Under the pieces are notes generated by a model that ran no database searches, was not told where the DNA came from, and saw only the letters and a program-made list of their open reading frames with translations. Positions 50,254 to 62,290 of a stretch of DNA of 64,000 nucleotides are shown here, in pieces (the first letter of the stretch is position 1; each line of letters begins with the position of its first letter). This DNA is from Marinobacter nitratireducens (GTDB lineage Bacteria; Pseudomonadota; Gammaproteobacteria; Pseudomonadales; Oleiphilaceae). The stretch covers positions 1-64,000 of the forward strand of contig NZ_ANIE01000005.1 in the NCBI RefSeq assembly GCF_000708045.1. Reading direction: 5' to 3'. The translations under genes were made by a program, and so were the position numbers.

Positions 50254-51135
50254 TTACTCGCGCCAATGCTCAAAATGAGAAAGCAGATGGTTGATGGCGA
50301 GCCTTGCCCGAAGCGGCAGGAATCGGCGATTCTGGTACACAATCCAGCTACTGGCATGTCTGCTCCAGTAGGGCTGCAATACCGGCACTACATCACCTTG
50401 CTCTAAAGCATCCAGGAAGCTGCTTTTGGGCATATAGGCGATCCCAAGCCCTTGTTTACAAGCCTCGGCAATAGCGTGGGCGTTATTGCTCCGCCAACGG
50501 CCGGAAATCCGGATGTTATAAGGCTTGCCGTCCATCTCAAACTGCCAGCTGTTGTTATTGGTGACCAGGCAGCTGTGGTGCTTCAGATGATCCGGATGAT
50601 TGGGGATACCGTGTTGCTCCAGATATTCGGGGCTTGCCGCGGCCATCAGCGGACGGTCCAGCAACTTGCGGGCCACGAGTCCGGAATCCGCCAATTGACC
50701 ATACCGGATGGCAAAGTCGATCCCGTCTTCAATGAAGTTGGTCATCCGGGTATCGAAATCCATTTCAATGGACAGTTCCGGATGGTTTCCAGCGAACTCA
50801 ATCAGCGCGGGTGCAACGAATTGCTCTGCAAAAGCGCCGGCAGCACTGATGCGCAACGTGCCATTGAGTGTGACCTGCTCGGTGGCGACCTGTTCATTGG
50901 CTTGTTGCAAACCCGTGACCAGCTCCTTGCATTGCTGGTAATACAGTTGGCCCGCGTCCGTCAGGTTCACAGAGCGGGTCGATCTTGCGAATAAGGCGGC
51001 CCCCAGCCGATCCTCCAGCCGCGATACCTGGCGGCTGACGTGACTGGCGCTGATATCCAACTGTCTGGCTGCCGCGGTGAAGCCCTGGCACTCCGCAACG
51101 GTGACGAATTCGATGATGCCTTCGAAGCTGTCCAT
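50254..51135 (-). CDS. LysR-family transcriptional regulator
   Basis: A 293-residue LysR protein starting at 51135 (MDSFEGIIEFVTVAECQGF); the longer frame to 51234 is rejected. The N terminus has the winged helix-turn-helix (AAARQLDISASHVSRQVSRLEDRLGA) and the rest the type-II periplasmic-binding ligand domain. It is divergent from a DJ-1/Hsp31-like gene, which it likely regulates; a partial palindrome ATTC-N14-GAAT lies at about 51233-51254 near that gene's start. Ligand unknown. Confidence 0.93.
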   Translation of the reverse strand: MDSFEGIIEFVTVAECQGFTAAARQLDISASHVSRQVSRLEDRLGAALFARSTRSVNLTDAGQLYYQQCKELVTGLQQANEQVATEQVTLNGTLRISAAGAFAEQFVAPALIEFAGNHPELSIEMDFDTRMTNFIEDGIDFAIRYGQLADSGLVARKLLDRPLMAAASPEYLEQHGIPNHPDHLKHHSCLVTNNNSWQFEMDGKPYNIRISGRWRSNNAHAIAEACKQGLGIAYMPKSSFLDALEQGDVVPVLQPYWSRHASSWIVYQNRRFLPLRARLAINHLLSHFEHWRE

Positions 51136-51271
51136 GGGGCCCTTGTTTTTGCCGTATTGTTGCTGTGTAGCAATAGTGATTTGGTATTTTATGGGATTAT
51201 CATTCAAGCGAGGCATTATTACCATGGTGGTCATTCGTAGTCATACCCATGAATGTTAACGGGAGGACCCC

Positions 51272-51946
51272 ATGAAGAAGATTCTGATTTTCGTTACCAA
51301 CCACGGCACCCTGGGTGAAACCAATGAGGCAAATGGGACGTTTGCACCGGAGTTAACACACGCATTGCACCAGCTCCTGGAAGCCGGATTTGATTATGAT
51401 CTGGTATCCATTAACGGCGGGAAGGCCCCGCTGTATGGCACAGATATAGAGGGCGATACGGTGAACAGCGAGCTGTTGGCCAGCGAGGATTTTCAGAATC
51501 GTATCAACAACACCATTCCCGTTGCGGATATTTCAGTGGAAGGCTACGACGCCATTTTCTATCCCGGCGGTTTTGGTCTCTTGTCGGATCTCGCAGACAA
51601 CAAGAGTGTTGCCGCCCTGAGCGCGCGCCACTACGAATCGGGTGGCATCCTGGCAGCCGTGTGTCACGGCCCCGCCGGTCTGTTGCCTGTAACCCTCAGC
51701 AACGGTGAAAAGCTTTTGGCATCCCGATCGGTCACCGGCTTCACCCGTGAAGAGGAAGTCGATTACGGTACCATTGACAAGATTCCGTTTCTGCTTGAAG
51801 AGGCGTTGGCAAGAACGGCTCGCCAGTACAGCAAGGTACAGCCATGGCAGGAGTTCGTGGTTGAAGATGATCGCGTGATCACCGGGCAGAACCCTGCAAG
51901 CGCAGCCGCTGTCGGGGCGGCGATGGTTAAGCTTCTCTCCCGCTGA
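51272..51946 (+). CDS. DJ-1/PfpI-type amidotransferase-domain protein (Hsp31-like)
   Basis: A 224-residue protein of the DJ-1/PfpI class with the opening KKILIFVTNHGTLG, IFYPGGFGLLSDL and elbow AAVCHGPAGL (C131). It is longer than the PfpI copy at 15867 and fits the Hsp31/YhbO-like group with glyoxalase III or deglycase-type activity. It has a strong GGGAGGA site before the ATG and is divergent from a LysR gene. A hairpin terminator follows the stop. Activity is inferred from family. Confidence 0.9.
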   Translation: MKKILIFVTNHGTLGETNEANGTFAPELTHALHQLLEAGFDYDLVSINGGKAPLYGTDIEGDTVNSELLASEDFQNRINNTIPVADISVEGYDAIFYPGGFGLLSDLADNKSVAALSARHYESGGILAAVCHGPAGLLPVTLSNGEKLLASRSVTGFTREEEVDYGTIDKIPFLLEEALARTARQYSKVQPWQEFVVEDDRVITGQNPASAAAVGAAMVKLLSR

Positions 51947-51983
51947 TGTGAGGGCATGACCAGAGGCCTGGCCTGATCCAGGT

Positions 51984-52015
51984 TAGAGCTTTGTGTCCGG
52001 CGACACGAAGCTCTA
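51984..52015 (+). terminator. Hairpin terminator after the Hsp31-like gene
   Basis: TAGAGCTTTGTGTC (51984-51997) pairs with GACACGAAGCTCTA (52002-52015) with one mismatch over a CGGC loop. It lies 38 bases after the stop codon. It is followed by TCATCCCC, not a T tract. Confidence 0.7.
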
Positions 52016-52054
52016 TCATCCCCTGCTTTGAACCACCAAAGGCTTGCTCCCCAA

Positions 52055-52432
52055 ATGAAGTTTCCAACCGTCACCGTTGTTCTTGTTTCCGCGGCTCTTC
52101 TTGTTGTGCTCTGGGAACAGACGCAGGAAAAGCCGGGCCCGGTTGAGGCCAGTCGGTTTTCTGATTTGCGGGCGAACCCGGCAGAGCGGAGCGTGGCCAT
52201 GGATTGGGTTGTGCAGCAGATTCCTCAGCTATGCGAGGACAGGCTGGATGAGGGAAACAGTGGGCAGGCAGCGAGCGAATGCGTGGAAGAGGCGCAGGCA
52301 CGCACGTCGGCGTGCCGTCGCGAGATATACGATCGATTCCCCAGCATTATTGCGTCAGATACCGTATTCCGGGATCTGACGCTGACCGCTATGGAGTGCC
52401 TGGTTCCTCACCCGTCTCTCGTGCGTCCGTAG
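52055..52432 (+). CDS. Small exported protein of unknown function
   Basis: A 125-residue protein; the start MKFPTVTVVLVSAALLVVLW is a membrane anchor or signal. The rest is helical, with Cys in IPQLCEDR, ASECVEEA, SACRREI and MECLVPH, suggesting two disulfides in the periplasm. No family is recognised. The ATG at 52055 is preferred over the TTG at 52028 because the hydrophobic segment begins right after it. It lies tail to tail with the monooxygenase operon; only 8 bases separate their stop codons. Confidence 0.62.
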   Translation: MKFPTVTVVLVSAALLVVLWEQTQEKPGPVEASRFSDLRANPAERSVAMDWVVQQIPQLCEDRLDEGNSGQAASECVEEAQARTSACRREIYDRFPSIIASDTVFRDLTLTAMECLVPHPSLVRP

Positions 52433-52440
52433 CAGAGGGT

Positions 52441-54027
52441 TTAACTCAGGGCTGTTTCCTTCCTGGCATTTGTTCGTTTTGATCTCTTGGGCGTCTTGCG
52501 CGCGGGTTTCCCGGCGTAAACCGTCTCGTAGTCCTTCAGCTCGAAGCGGTTCAGGCGCTTTTTGAGCGTTGCCAGCGACCAGGGCCAGGCGGCAAAGTTG
52601 CGGCCATTCTGGTCCAGATAGTAACTGCTGCACCCACCCGCATTGAAAACCGTGGTTTTCAGGTGTTTTTGAACCTTTTCGTTGTGCTCTTTAAGCACGT
52701 TCGGCTTGATGCTCAGTTTACTGATCGCTTTCCCTTTTATCTTCCACAGACCATCGATGATGTAGTCCAACTGAGCTTCTGCCAACTGGATGAACGAGTC
52801 GTATACCAGCACGTTGGGTCCGAGAATCAGGAAGGCGTTGGGGGTGTTTTCAATCGCCGTGCCGAGGTAAGCCTCGGGAGAGCTGTTCTTCCAGAGATCG
52901 GCAAGGCGTTCGCCCTTGTCATTGAAAACCTTTTGGCCAATTGGCGGATGGGAAACATCAAACCCGGTGCCCCAGATAATCACGTCCACTTCGCGGCGCT
53001 CGCCATTGGCGGCAATGACTGTGTTGCCTTCCACTTTCACCAGGCCGCTGGCAATGACCGACGTATTATCGGCCTGCAGTGCCGGGTAGTAATTGTTGGC
53101 AAACAGGATGCGTTTGCACCCGATGTCGAAGTTCGGTGTCAGCGCCTTGCGAAGCTCCGGATCTTTGACTTGAAGTCTGAGCAGCTGCTTTGCAGCCACG
53201 TTGACGGGTTTGAGAAAGGCCGGGTTGCGCAAGCCAAAGTTGATGACGTTCAGCGATCCCGCTACGGCTTTGCGCCAGGTGTTCTGAATGATTGGAAAGC
53301 GTTCAATGACCTCTTTGCTGACGTCTCCCAGTTCCATATCCGGTTTCGGGAGTACCCAGGGCGCCGTGCGCTGGAATACCGTCAGCTCCCCCGCTTTGGG
53401 TTGAATCTGCGGCACAAATTGAATCGCCGAAGCGCCAGTGCCAATGACGGCGATTCGCTTGCCGGTCAGGTCGTAGTCGTGGTTCCAGCGGGCAGAATGG
53501 AACATTTCGCCCTCAAAGGACTCGAGTCCCGGAATATTGGGGATCTGAGATTCCGTAATCGGCCCTGTGGCGAATACGACGGTTCTCGACAGGTAACGAC
53601 CCTTGGTCGTGTCCAGCTCCCAAAGATGGTGATGGTCGTCCCAGACGGCACGTTCAAGCTCGTTATTAAACTCAATCAGTGGGTGGATGCCGAAATCGTC
53701 GCTGACCTCTTCGAGATAGCTGAGGATTTCCGGCTGTCTGGCAAACAGGTTGCTCCATTTGCTGCTCGGAGCGAAGGAGTAGGAGTAGAGCGATGACGGC
53801 ACGTCACAACCGCACCCCGGGTAGGTGTTCTCACGCCAGGTTCCCCCGACGCGGCCGGCCTTTTCGATAATCTTGAAGTTGTGATAACCGCTCTTTTTCA
53901 GCTTGATCGCCGTAGCCAGGCCGGAAATGCCTGCGCCCACGATAAAGGTGTCAAAGATTTGAGTGTCCGCCAGTTTCTCGCTGTCGGTACGCTCGTTTGT
54001 TGTCTTTTGACGCTTGGATGAAGCCAT
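52441..54027 (-). CDS. Flavin-containing monooxygenase, Baeyer-Villiger type
   Basis: A 528-residue FAD/NADPH enzyme. It has the FAD motif FIVGAGISGLATAIKL, the Baeyer-Villiger fingerprint FEGEMFHSARW (F-x-G-x3-H-x3-W) and NADPH motif VIGTGASAIQFVPQI, and ends in a YLDQNGRNFAAWPW region. Such enzymes insert oxygen next to a ketone to give an ester; relatives act on cyclic ketones, steroids or alkyl chains. It is the last gene of an operon with an SDR and a diiron-type hydrolase, so it could work after ketone formation by the SDR. The N terminus has a short basic and polar lead before the first strand. Confidence 0.9.
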   Translation of the reverse strand: MASSKRQKTTNERTDSEKLADTQIFDTFIVGAGISGLATAIKLKKSGYHNFKIIEKAGRVGGTWRENTYPGCGCDVPSSLYSYSFAPSSKWSNLFARQPEILSYLEEVSDDFGIHPLIEFNNELERAVWDDHHHLWELDTTKGRYLSRTVVFATGPITESQIPNIPGLESFEGEMFHSARWNHDYDLTGKRIAVIGTGASAIQFVPQIQPKAGELTVFQRTAPWVLPKPDMELGDVSKEVIERFPIIQNTWRKAVAGSLNVINFGLRNPAFLKPVNVAAKQLLRLQVKDPELRKALTPNFDIGCKRILFANNYYPALQADNTSVIASGLVKVEGNTVIAANGERREVDVIIWGTGFDVSHPPIGQKVFNDKGERLADLWKNSSPEAYLGTAIENTPNAFLILGPNVLVYDSFIQLAEAQLDYIIDGLWKIKGKAISKLSIKPNVLKEHNEKVQKHLKTTVFNAGGCSSYYLDQNGRNFAAWPWSLATLKKRLNRFELKDYETVYAGKPARKTPKRSKRTNARKETALS

Positions 54028-54050
54028 GTTTGCTAACCGTGATTGCTGAA

Positions 54051-54887
54051 TTATTTAACAAAGCCGTAGGACAGGCCGAGGAACTTGGCGTAAAGGCTCG
54101 GAGAGAACCGCTTCATGACCCAGAACAGTTTGGCGTCGAGTTGAGGCGTGGTGTAGAGGTGGCCTTTGTCCAGTCGATTCAGGGTGAGCCTGGCGACATC
54201 ATCGCTTGTGGTCATGGCGTAGTTCATCAGAGCGTGATCGGCGAGCTTGGAATAGCGACCGGGAATTCGCCCGTTCTTGATGATGTTGGTGGGAACCAGG
54301 GTGGGACAAAGCACGTTGACCTTCACGCCGTGTTTTTTCAGTTCTGCGGAGAGCGTCTCCGACAAGGCGAGAACACCGGCCTTGGTCACGTTGTAGGCGC
54401 TCATTTCCGGCGCCGCCGTGTAGGACGCTGCGGAAGCCACGTTGATGATGGCTCCCTGGCCTGCACGCTTGAACTGGGGCACAAAGTAATGGCAGCCGTG
54501 TATAACGCCCCATAGGTTGACATCGGCACACCACTTCCAGTCATCGAGAGTGAGTTCATCGAACTTACCACCGAGACCCACGCCTGCATTGTTGATGACG
54601 AGTGTCGCGGGCTGGCTGAAAAACGTTTCGGCTTTCTCGGCCAGGTTCTCGACTTCCTCGGCTTTGCCGACATCGCATTGCACGGCATGACCGCTGGCAC
54701 CCGCCTTTTTGACCAGTTCCAGTGTTTCCTGAGCGGCGGCCAGATTGATGTCGGCGCACACCACCGATCCATGGCGGCGTGCCAGTTCCAGCGCGAAGCT
54801 ACGACCAATACCGCTGCCAGCGCCCGTGACTACGGCGCAGGCGTTGTAGCTCGGGCCGGTTGGTTTTCGGGAAAAGAGTGATTTCAT
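54051..54887 (-). CDS. Short-chain dehydrogenase/reductase
   Basis: A 278-residue SDR starting at 54887. It has the cofactor motif VTGAGSGIGRSFALEL, NNAGVG, and the active-site pattern NVASAASYTAAPEMSAYNVTKAGV (Ser, Tyr, Lys; YNVTK). It is likely NAD(P)-dependent and acts on an alcohol or ketone. It is the middle gene of the operon: 54 bases after the metal-dependent hydrolase and 23 bases before the monooxygenase. A C-terminal extension after about residue 240 (LDAKLFWVMKRFSPSLYAKFLGL) is typical of membrane-peripheral acyl-chain SDRs. Confidence 0.9.
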   Translation of the reverse strand: MKSLFSRKPTGPSYNACAVVTGAGSGIGRSFALELARRHGSVVCADINLAAAQETLELVKKAGASGHAVQCDVGKAEEVENLAEKAETFFSQPATLVINNAGVGLGGKFDELTLDDWKWCADVNLWGVIHGCHYFVPQFKRAGQGAIINVASAASYTAAPEMSAYNVTKAGVLALSETLSAELKKHGVKVNVLCPTLVPTNIIKNGRIPGRYSKLADHALMNYAMTTSDDVARLTLNRLDKGHLYTTPQLDAKLFWVMKRFSPSLYAKFLGLSYGFVK

Positions 54888-54941
54888 AGTCGGTAAATTC
54901 TCAAGCAAAAAGAGTCTGTGTATCTCGGCAACCTCGGATCA

Positions 54942-55880
54942 TCACGCGCGAACCGGCGGGATCACTTCCTTGACGAAGTACGGTGTCAGCAGGCCAGTCT
55001 CCGGGTTCAGTAGCCGTTCTTTGTAGTAGGCCAGGTACTCGGAGGTGTCATGGTCGTTGGGGTGGAAGCCGGGGCGGAGATAGTCGAATACGTGGCCGAG
55101 GGTGCTGCCATATACGCCGTCTTTACGGCCAACCAAGAGGCCAAGGCTGCGTCCCGCGTCCTTCCAGAAGCTGCGACTGATAAGTTTCCTCGGGTTGCGC
55201 AGGAATGGAATGGCGACGCCGCCTATCGGGACCAGAAACCAGATGGTGAACAACGCCAGGGCAAAGCCGGTGATGCGCAGGGGGTAGTTGCCGGAGAGTT
55301 GCTGGAATACATCGTAGGCGATGTCCTTGTGTTCGGACTCCTCCAGCATGTGCCACATCCACAGGCCACGCTGCTTCTCATCCTCACTGTGAAAGAAGTT
55401 GTCCTCGTGCTTCATCATGAATTCGGCAAGCACGGCGGTGAAGTGCTCGATGCCTGCCATCAGTGAGAGTTGAAGTGGTTGCGGGAATCGTTTGAAACCG
55501 TAGTTGAAAACATTCTCCGCCAGAAAGCGGTAAAGCGGCACCGGGAAACGGTGCTCTTTGAGGATTTCGTTCCACTCTTCGTGCACTTTTGAGTGCAGCG
55601 CTTCCTGGCCGATCAGTGCGGTGACCCGCTGCTTCAGTTCGGGATCGTCAAGCAGGTCTCGATGATAGCGCGCGGTGTCGATGACCAGTTCCTCGCCATA
55701 GGTCAGGAAGATCGACAGGGCCTCGAAGTAGGCCGAGGCCAGTTCCGCATTCAGATAGAAATTGGTGTCGGCATCCTCGACGTTGAAGTCAAACTTCATG
55801 TGGCGAATGGGCACTTTGGGCTTTTGAGCCACATAATCTTTGGCGCCTGATGTGGCTTTGGCTGCGGTAGCGGTTGTCAT
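54942..55880 (-). CDS. Predicted metal-dependent hydrolase (PF10118 / COG3687), copy 2
   Basis: A 312-residue relative of the protein at 19290-20183, starting at 55880 (MTTATAAKATSGAKD). It keeps the same metal-binding helices: GEELVIDTARYHRDLLDD, GQEALHSKVHEEWNE, GIEHFTAVLAEFMMKHED and EESEHKDIAYDVFQQ. Two hydrophobic helices near residues 190-225 suggest membrane contact. It is the first gene of an operon with an SDR and a Baeyer-Villiger-type monooxygenase, so it may prepare or release the substrate. Function is not established for the family. Confidence 0.88.
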   Translation of the reverse strand: MTTATAAKATSGAKDYVAQKPKVPIRHMKFDFNVEDADTNFYLNAELASAYFEALSIFLTYGEELVIDTARYHRDLLDDPELKQRVTALIGQEALHSKVHEEWNEILKEHRFPVPLYRFLAENVFNYGFKRFPQPLQLSLMAGIEHFTAVLAEFMMKHEDNFFHSEDEKQRGLWMWHMLEESEHKDIAYDVFQQLSGNYPLRITGFALALFTIWFLVPIGGVAIPFLRNPRKLISRSFWKDAGRSLGLLVGRKDGVYGSTLGHVFDYLRPGFHPNDHDTSEYLAYYKERLLNPETGLLTPYFVKEVIPPVRA

Positions 55881-55962
55881 TGCAGATACCTCTGGAGGAC
55901 GTCGGATGATCACTGGGCTGGAATAGATGGCAGCCTGAAGCGTGCTGCATTAAAGCCAGCGT

Positions 55963-55984
55963 AATCCGACATTTTGTTCGGATT
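55963..55984. promoter_or_regulatory. Inverted repeat upstream of the monooxygenase operon
   Basis: AATCCGA (55963-55969) and TCGGATT (55978-55984) form a perfect 7-bp inverted repeat with an 8-base spacer, about 80 bases upstream of the hydrolase start and downstream of a tetR gene transcribed the same way. It may be an operator of this operon; the binding protein is unknown. TTCGGA recurs at about 55989. Confidence 0.45.
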
Positions 55985-56105
55985 CAATTCGGAACCGGGA
56001 AGAGGCAAAAGGCTTGCAGTGACTGAGTTTCAGGGGAGATTGGGTGGTTTATCGAGCGCTTGTTCGGGTTTTTGTTTCGAGTGTTTTGTGGAGGTCAGAT
56101 TCCAT

Positions 56106-56711
56106 TCAGTCCGCTGGTGCTCTGGTGAGCAGGTCTACCACCGTTTCAGCGATTTCTTCGAGATCTTCACGCTCGATGTAGATGCCATCGATCAGTAAGC
56201 GGGCCATGCCATGCAAGGCGGCCCAGCTTGCTTGTCCAGTGCGAAGCGCAGAGTGGCGGTCAGGCAGAACACCATGCGCCTGCATCTTTGCGACAAGTTC
56301 GACCCAGAGGCGAAAACTGGCTTTTGATATCTGCTGGAGCGAAGGAGTGGGGGTGCCGCCTTTCCATATCTCCCGACCGTACATCAGATCATAGGTTTCC
56401 GGGTTTTCATGGGCGAACCGGATATAAGCGCGGACCCAACGGTTGAATACCGCCTGACTGTTACCATTCTCGGGATCGTCCAGTATTTCCCGGGTCATGC
56501 TGTTCTGCTCTTTGAACCCCATTTCGGCAATGGCACAAAGCAGGGCGTTCTTGTCCTTGAAATGATGATACGGGGCCGTGCGGGAGACCCCTACCTGATC
56601 GGCCAGGCGCCGCATGGACAGACCCTCAATCCCGCTTTCACGAATGATGGCGTTGGCGGCGTTGACGAGTGCGGGGCGCAGTTCGCCGTGGTGGTAGGGT
56701 TTGGTTGTCAT
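56106..56711 (-). CDS. TetR/AcrR-family transcriptional regulator
   Basis: A 201-residue repressor-type protein. The N-terminal helix-turn-helix (LSMRRLADQVGVSRTAPYHHFKDKNALLCAI) is typical; the C-terminal domain contains a MYGREIW motif seen in TetR proteins of the TetR_C_33 type, with a WVELVAKM helix. It is divergent from fadH, with 116 bases between start codons containing two copies of one palindrome, and in tandem above the monooxygenase operon. It likely represses itself and fadH, perhaps with acyl-CoA or a lipid as inducer; this is inference. Confidence 0.92.
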   Translation of the reverse strand: MTTKPYHHGELRPALVNAANAIIRESGIEGLSMRRLADQVGVSRTAPYHHFKDKNALLCAIAEMGFKEQNSMTREILDDPENGNSQAVFNRWVRAYIRFAHENPETYDLMYGREIWKGGTPTPSLQQISKASFRLWVELVAKMQAHGVLPDRHSALRTGQASWAALHGMARLLIDGIYIEREDLEEIAETVVDLLTRAPAD

Positions 56712-56730
56712 GGGTGGACAATAAATTTAC

Positions 56731-58858
<2,128 letters not shown>

Positions 58859-58870
58859 CAGGTTTGGAAA

Positions 58871-60597
<1,727 letters not shown>

Positions 60598-60604
60598 TGT
60601 TCCC

Positions 60605-61366
60605 TTAAGCCTGTAGCCAGCCGGCCAGGCGACGTGTCATGAGTCGAGGTGAAAGTTTGCCGAACCATACCGTCAACTTGTTGGTCAGTCCAGGGATGAC
60701 GATGGCTTTACGCCGTTTGGCGAGAGAAGCCCGAACAACGGCTTGGGTGGTCATCGCGCCGGCCTTGAAGAGTTTTGTTTCCGCAATGTTGGCTTCGGTG
60801 GCGAACTCGGACGCTGTGGGGCCGGGGCAAAGCGTGCTCACCTTGATATTAGTATCGCGAAGCTCTTCATGAAGTGCTTCCGTAAAAGACAGGACGAAGG
60901 CTTTGCTGGCATAGTAAACCGCCATGTTGGGGCCGCCTTGGAAAGCCGCAGTAGACGCGACATTGATGATAAAGCCCTCCTGAGACGCCTTAAGATTACC
61001 CATCAGCTTCCAGGTCAGTGCGACCAGCGACGTCACGTTCACCTGGATCATGTTGAGCTGGCGTTCCAGTGACAGCTCTGTGAAGGCGCCACGGTCGCCG
61101 AAGCCGGCATTATTCACCAACCCTTTCAGTGTCCAGCCTGAAGCCTCAACAGCTTTGGCGATCTGGTCGGTACCGTCCGCTGTTGCCAGATCGGCGGCCA
61201 GAACTTCGACCGTTATACCGTGAGCGCCGGAGAGTTCACGGGCGAGTGCAGACAGGCGCTCTTCCCGCCGAGCGACAAGGATCAGGTTCTGTTTTTCAGC
61301 CGCGAGTGCGCGCGCAAACTCTTCACCAATGCCGGCGCTGGCTCCTGTGATCATTACATAGTTCAT
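60605..61366 (-). CDS. Short-chain dehydrogenase/reductase
   Basis: A 253-residue SDR starting at 61366 (MNYVMITGASAGIGEEFARALA). It has the cofactor motif TGASAGIGEE, NNAGFGDRG, and the catalytic triad region NVASTAAFQGGPNMAVYYASKAF (Ser, Tyr, Lys; YYASK). The VARREERL segment suggests NADPH preference. It resembles the DltE/YdfG-like or acyl-CoA-linked SDR group. It is the first gene of an operon with tetR and is preceded by an 11-bp inverted repeat. A likely role is lipid or aldehyde reduction; not proven. Confidence 0.9.
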   Translation of the reverse strand: MNYVMITGASAGIGEEFARALAAEKQNLILVARREERLSALARELSGAHGITVEVLAADLATADGTDQIAKAVEASGWTLKGLVNNAGFGDRGAFTELSLERQLNMIQVNVTSLVALTWKLMGNLKASQEGFIINVASTAAFQGGPNMAVYYASKAFVLSFTEALHEELRDTNIKVSTLCPGPTASEFATEANIAETKLFKAGAMTTQAVVRASLAKRRKAIVIPGLTNKLTVWFGKLSPRLMTRRLAGWLQA

Positions 61367-61390
61367 GGTGCTCTCCAAGTTAAGTGAACG

Positions 61391-61436
61391 TAGGTTATTT
61401 AATATACGTACCGCTGCCTCTCGTGTAAATAACCTA
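61391..61436. promoter_or_regulatory. Long inverted repeat upstream of the SDR-tetR operon
   Basis: TAGGTTATTTA (61391-61401) and TAAATAACCTA (61426-61436) are exact reverse complements separated by 24 bases, and they sit 25-70 bases upstream of the SDR start codon and 103-148 bases before mtgA. The similarity continues more loosely on the outside (GTGAACG against GTAACCA read in reverse). It looks like two operator half-sites or operators for the cotranscribed TetR protein. Confidence 0.7.
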
Positions 61437-61538
61437 TGGTTACTTATTTTTAGTTCTCCGTTTCGTAACCGACGAAACCTGGCATCTTCGGTAACATGCT
61501 CGCCAATACACCATGTCCCTTTCAGAGTTGAAAAAATA

Positions 61539-62222
61539 ATGGCTAAGAAGTCATTCCCCCAAAAAATATTGCGCCTTATGACGCGGTTGGTGGCCGCCGT
61601 GATCGCGTTTATGCTGCTGATCGTTCTCCTGTTTCGATTCGTGAACCCGCCGACCTCAGCGTTTATGCTGGCTCACCAGGTTGAGTATCCTGATCAGCGA
61701 TTACAGCAGAGCTGGGTGGCTCTGGATGAGGTATCCCCGTGGATGCCGTTGGCGGTGATGGCCAGCGAGGATCAGCGCTTTCCCGAGCACTGGGGCGTGG
61801 ACTTTGTGGCGATTCGCAAGGCGCTTTCCGAGTACTCGGCCGGTGACGGGCTTCGCGGGGCCAGCACCATCACTCAGCAAACCGCGAAGAATCTGTTTCT
61901 CTGGAACGGGCGGAGTTTCATTCGCAAGTTGATTGAGGCCGCCCTGGCGCTTGGAATGGAGCTTTTGTGGCCAAAGGAGCGGATACTGGAGGTTTACCTT
62001 AATATCGCCGAATTCGGTCCGGGGATTTATGGTGTCGAGGCGGCCAGTCAGGCGTTTTTTGGTCGGTCGGCCCGGCTTCTGAATGACTATCAGTCTGCCC
62101 TTCTGGCAGCTGTTCTGCCCAACCCCAAGGTGCTGGACGCGGGCATGCCCTCTGCCTACGTTCAGCAAAGAGTGTCCTGGATACGCAATCAGATGCCGAG
62201 GTTGCCGCAGCAAATAAAGTGA
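61539..62222 (+). CDS. mtgA: Monofunctional biosynthetic peptidoglycan transglycosylase
   Basis: A 227-residue enzyme with an N-terminal membrane helix (LVAAVIAFMLLIVLLFRFV, about residues 18-36) and a glycosyltransferase-51 domain: SEDQRFPEHWGVD (catalytic Glu), RGASTITQQTAKNLFLW, and ERILEVYLNIAEFGPGIYG. It polymerises lipid II glycan chains in the periplasm. The start at 61539 is chosen because the helix begins there; the longer frame overlaps the divergent SDR. No transpeptidase domain is present. The L,D-transpeptidases at 12-14 kb would act on its product. Confidence 0.95.
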   Translation: MAKKSFPQKILRLMTRLVAAVIAFMLLIVLLFRFVNPPTSAFMLAHQVEYPDQRLQQSWVALDEVSPWMPLAVMASEDQRFPEHWGVDFVAIRKALSEYSAGDGLRGASTITQQTAKNLFLWNGRSFIRKLIEAALALGMELLWPKERILEVYLNIAEFGPGIYGVEAASQAFFGRSARLLNDYQSALLAAVLPNPKVLDAGMPSAYVQQRVSWIRNQMPRLPQQIK

Positions 62223-62290
62223 ATCCGGTTTCTGCCGATAGACTAATCTGGAAACAGACTAAGTACGTTGGCCATTGAAGGATCGCTTTC

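Noticed and set aside
52663-53796. 377-codon plus-strand frame opposite the monooxygenase
   Set aside because: The monooxygenase carries all family motifs; the opposite frame has none.
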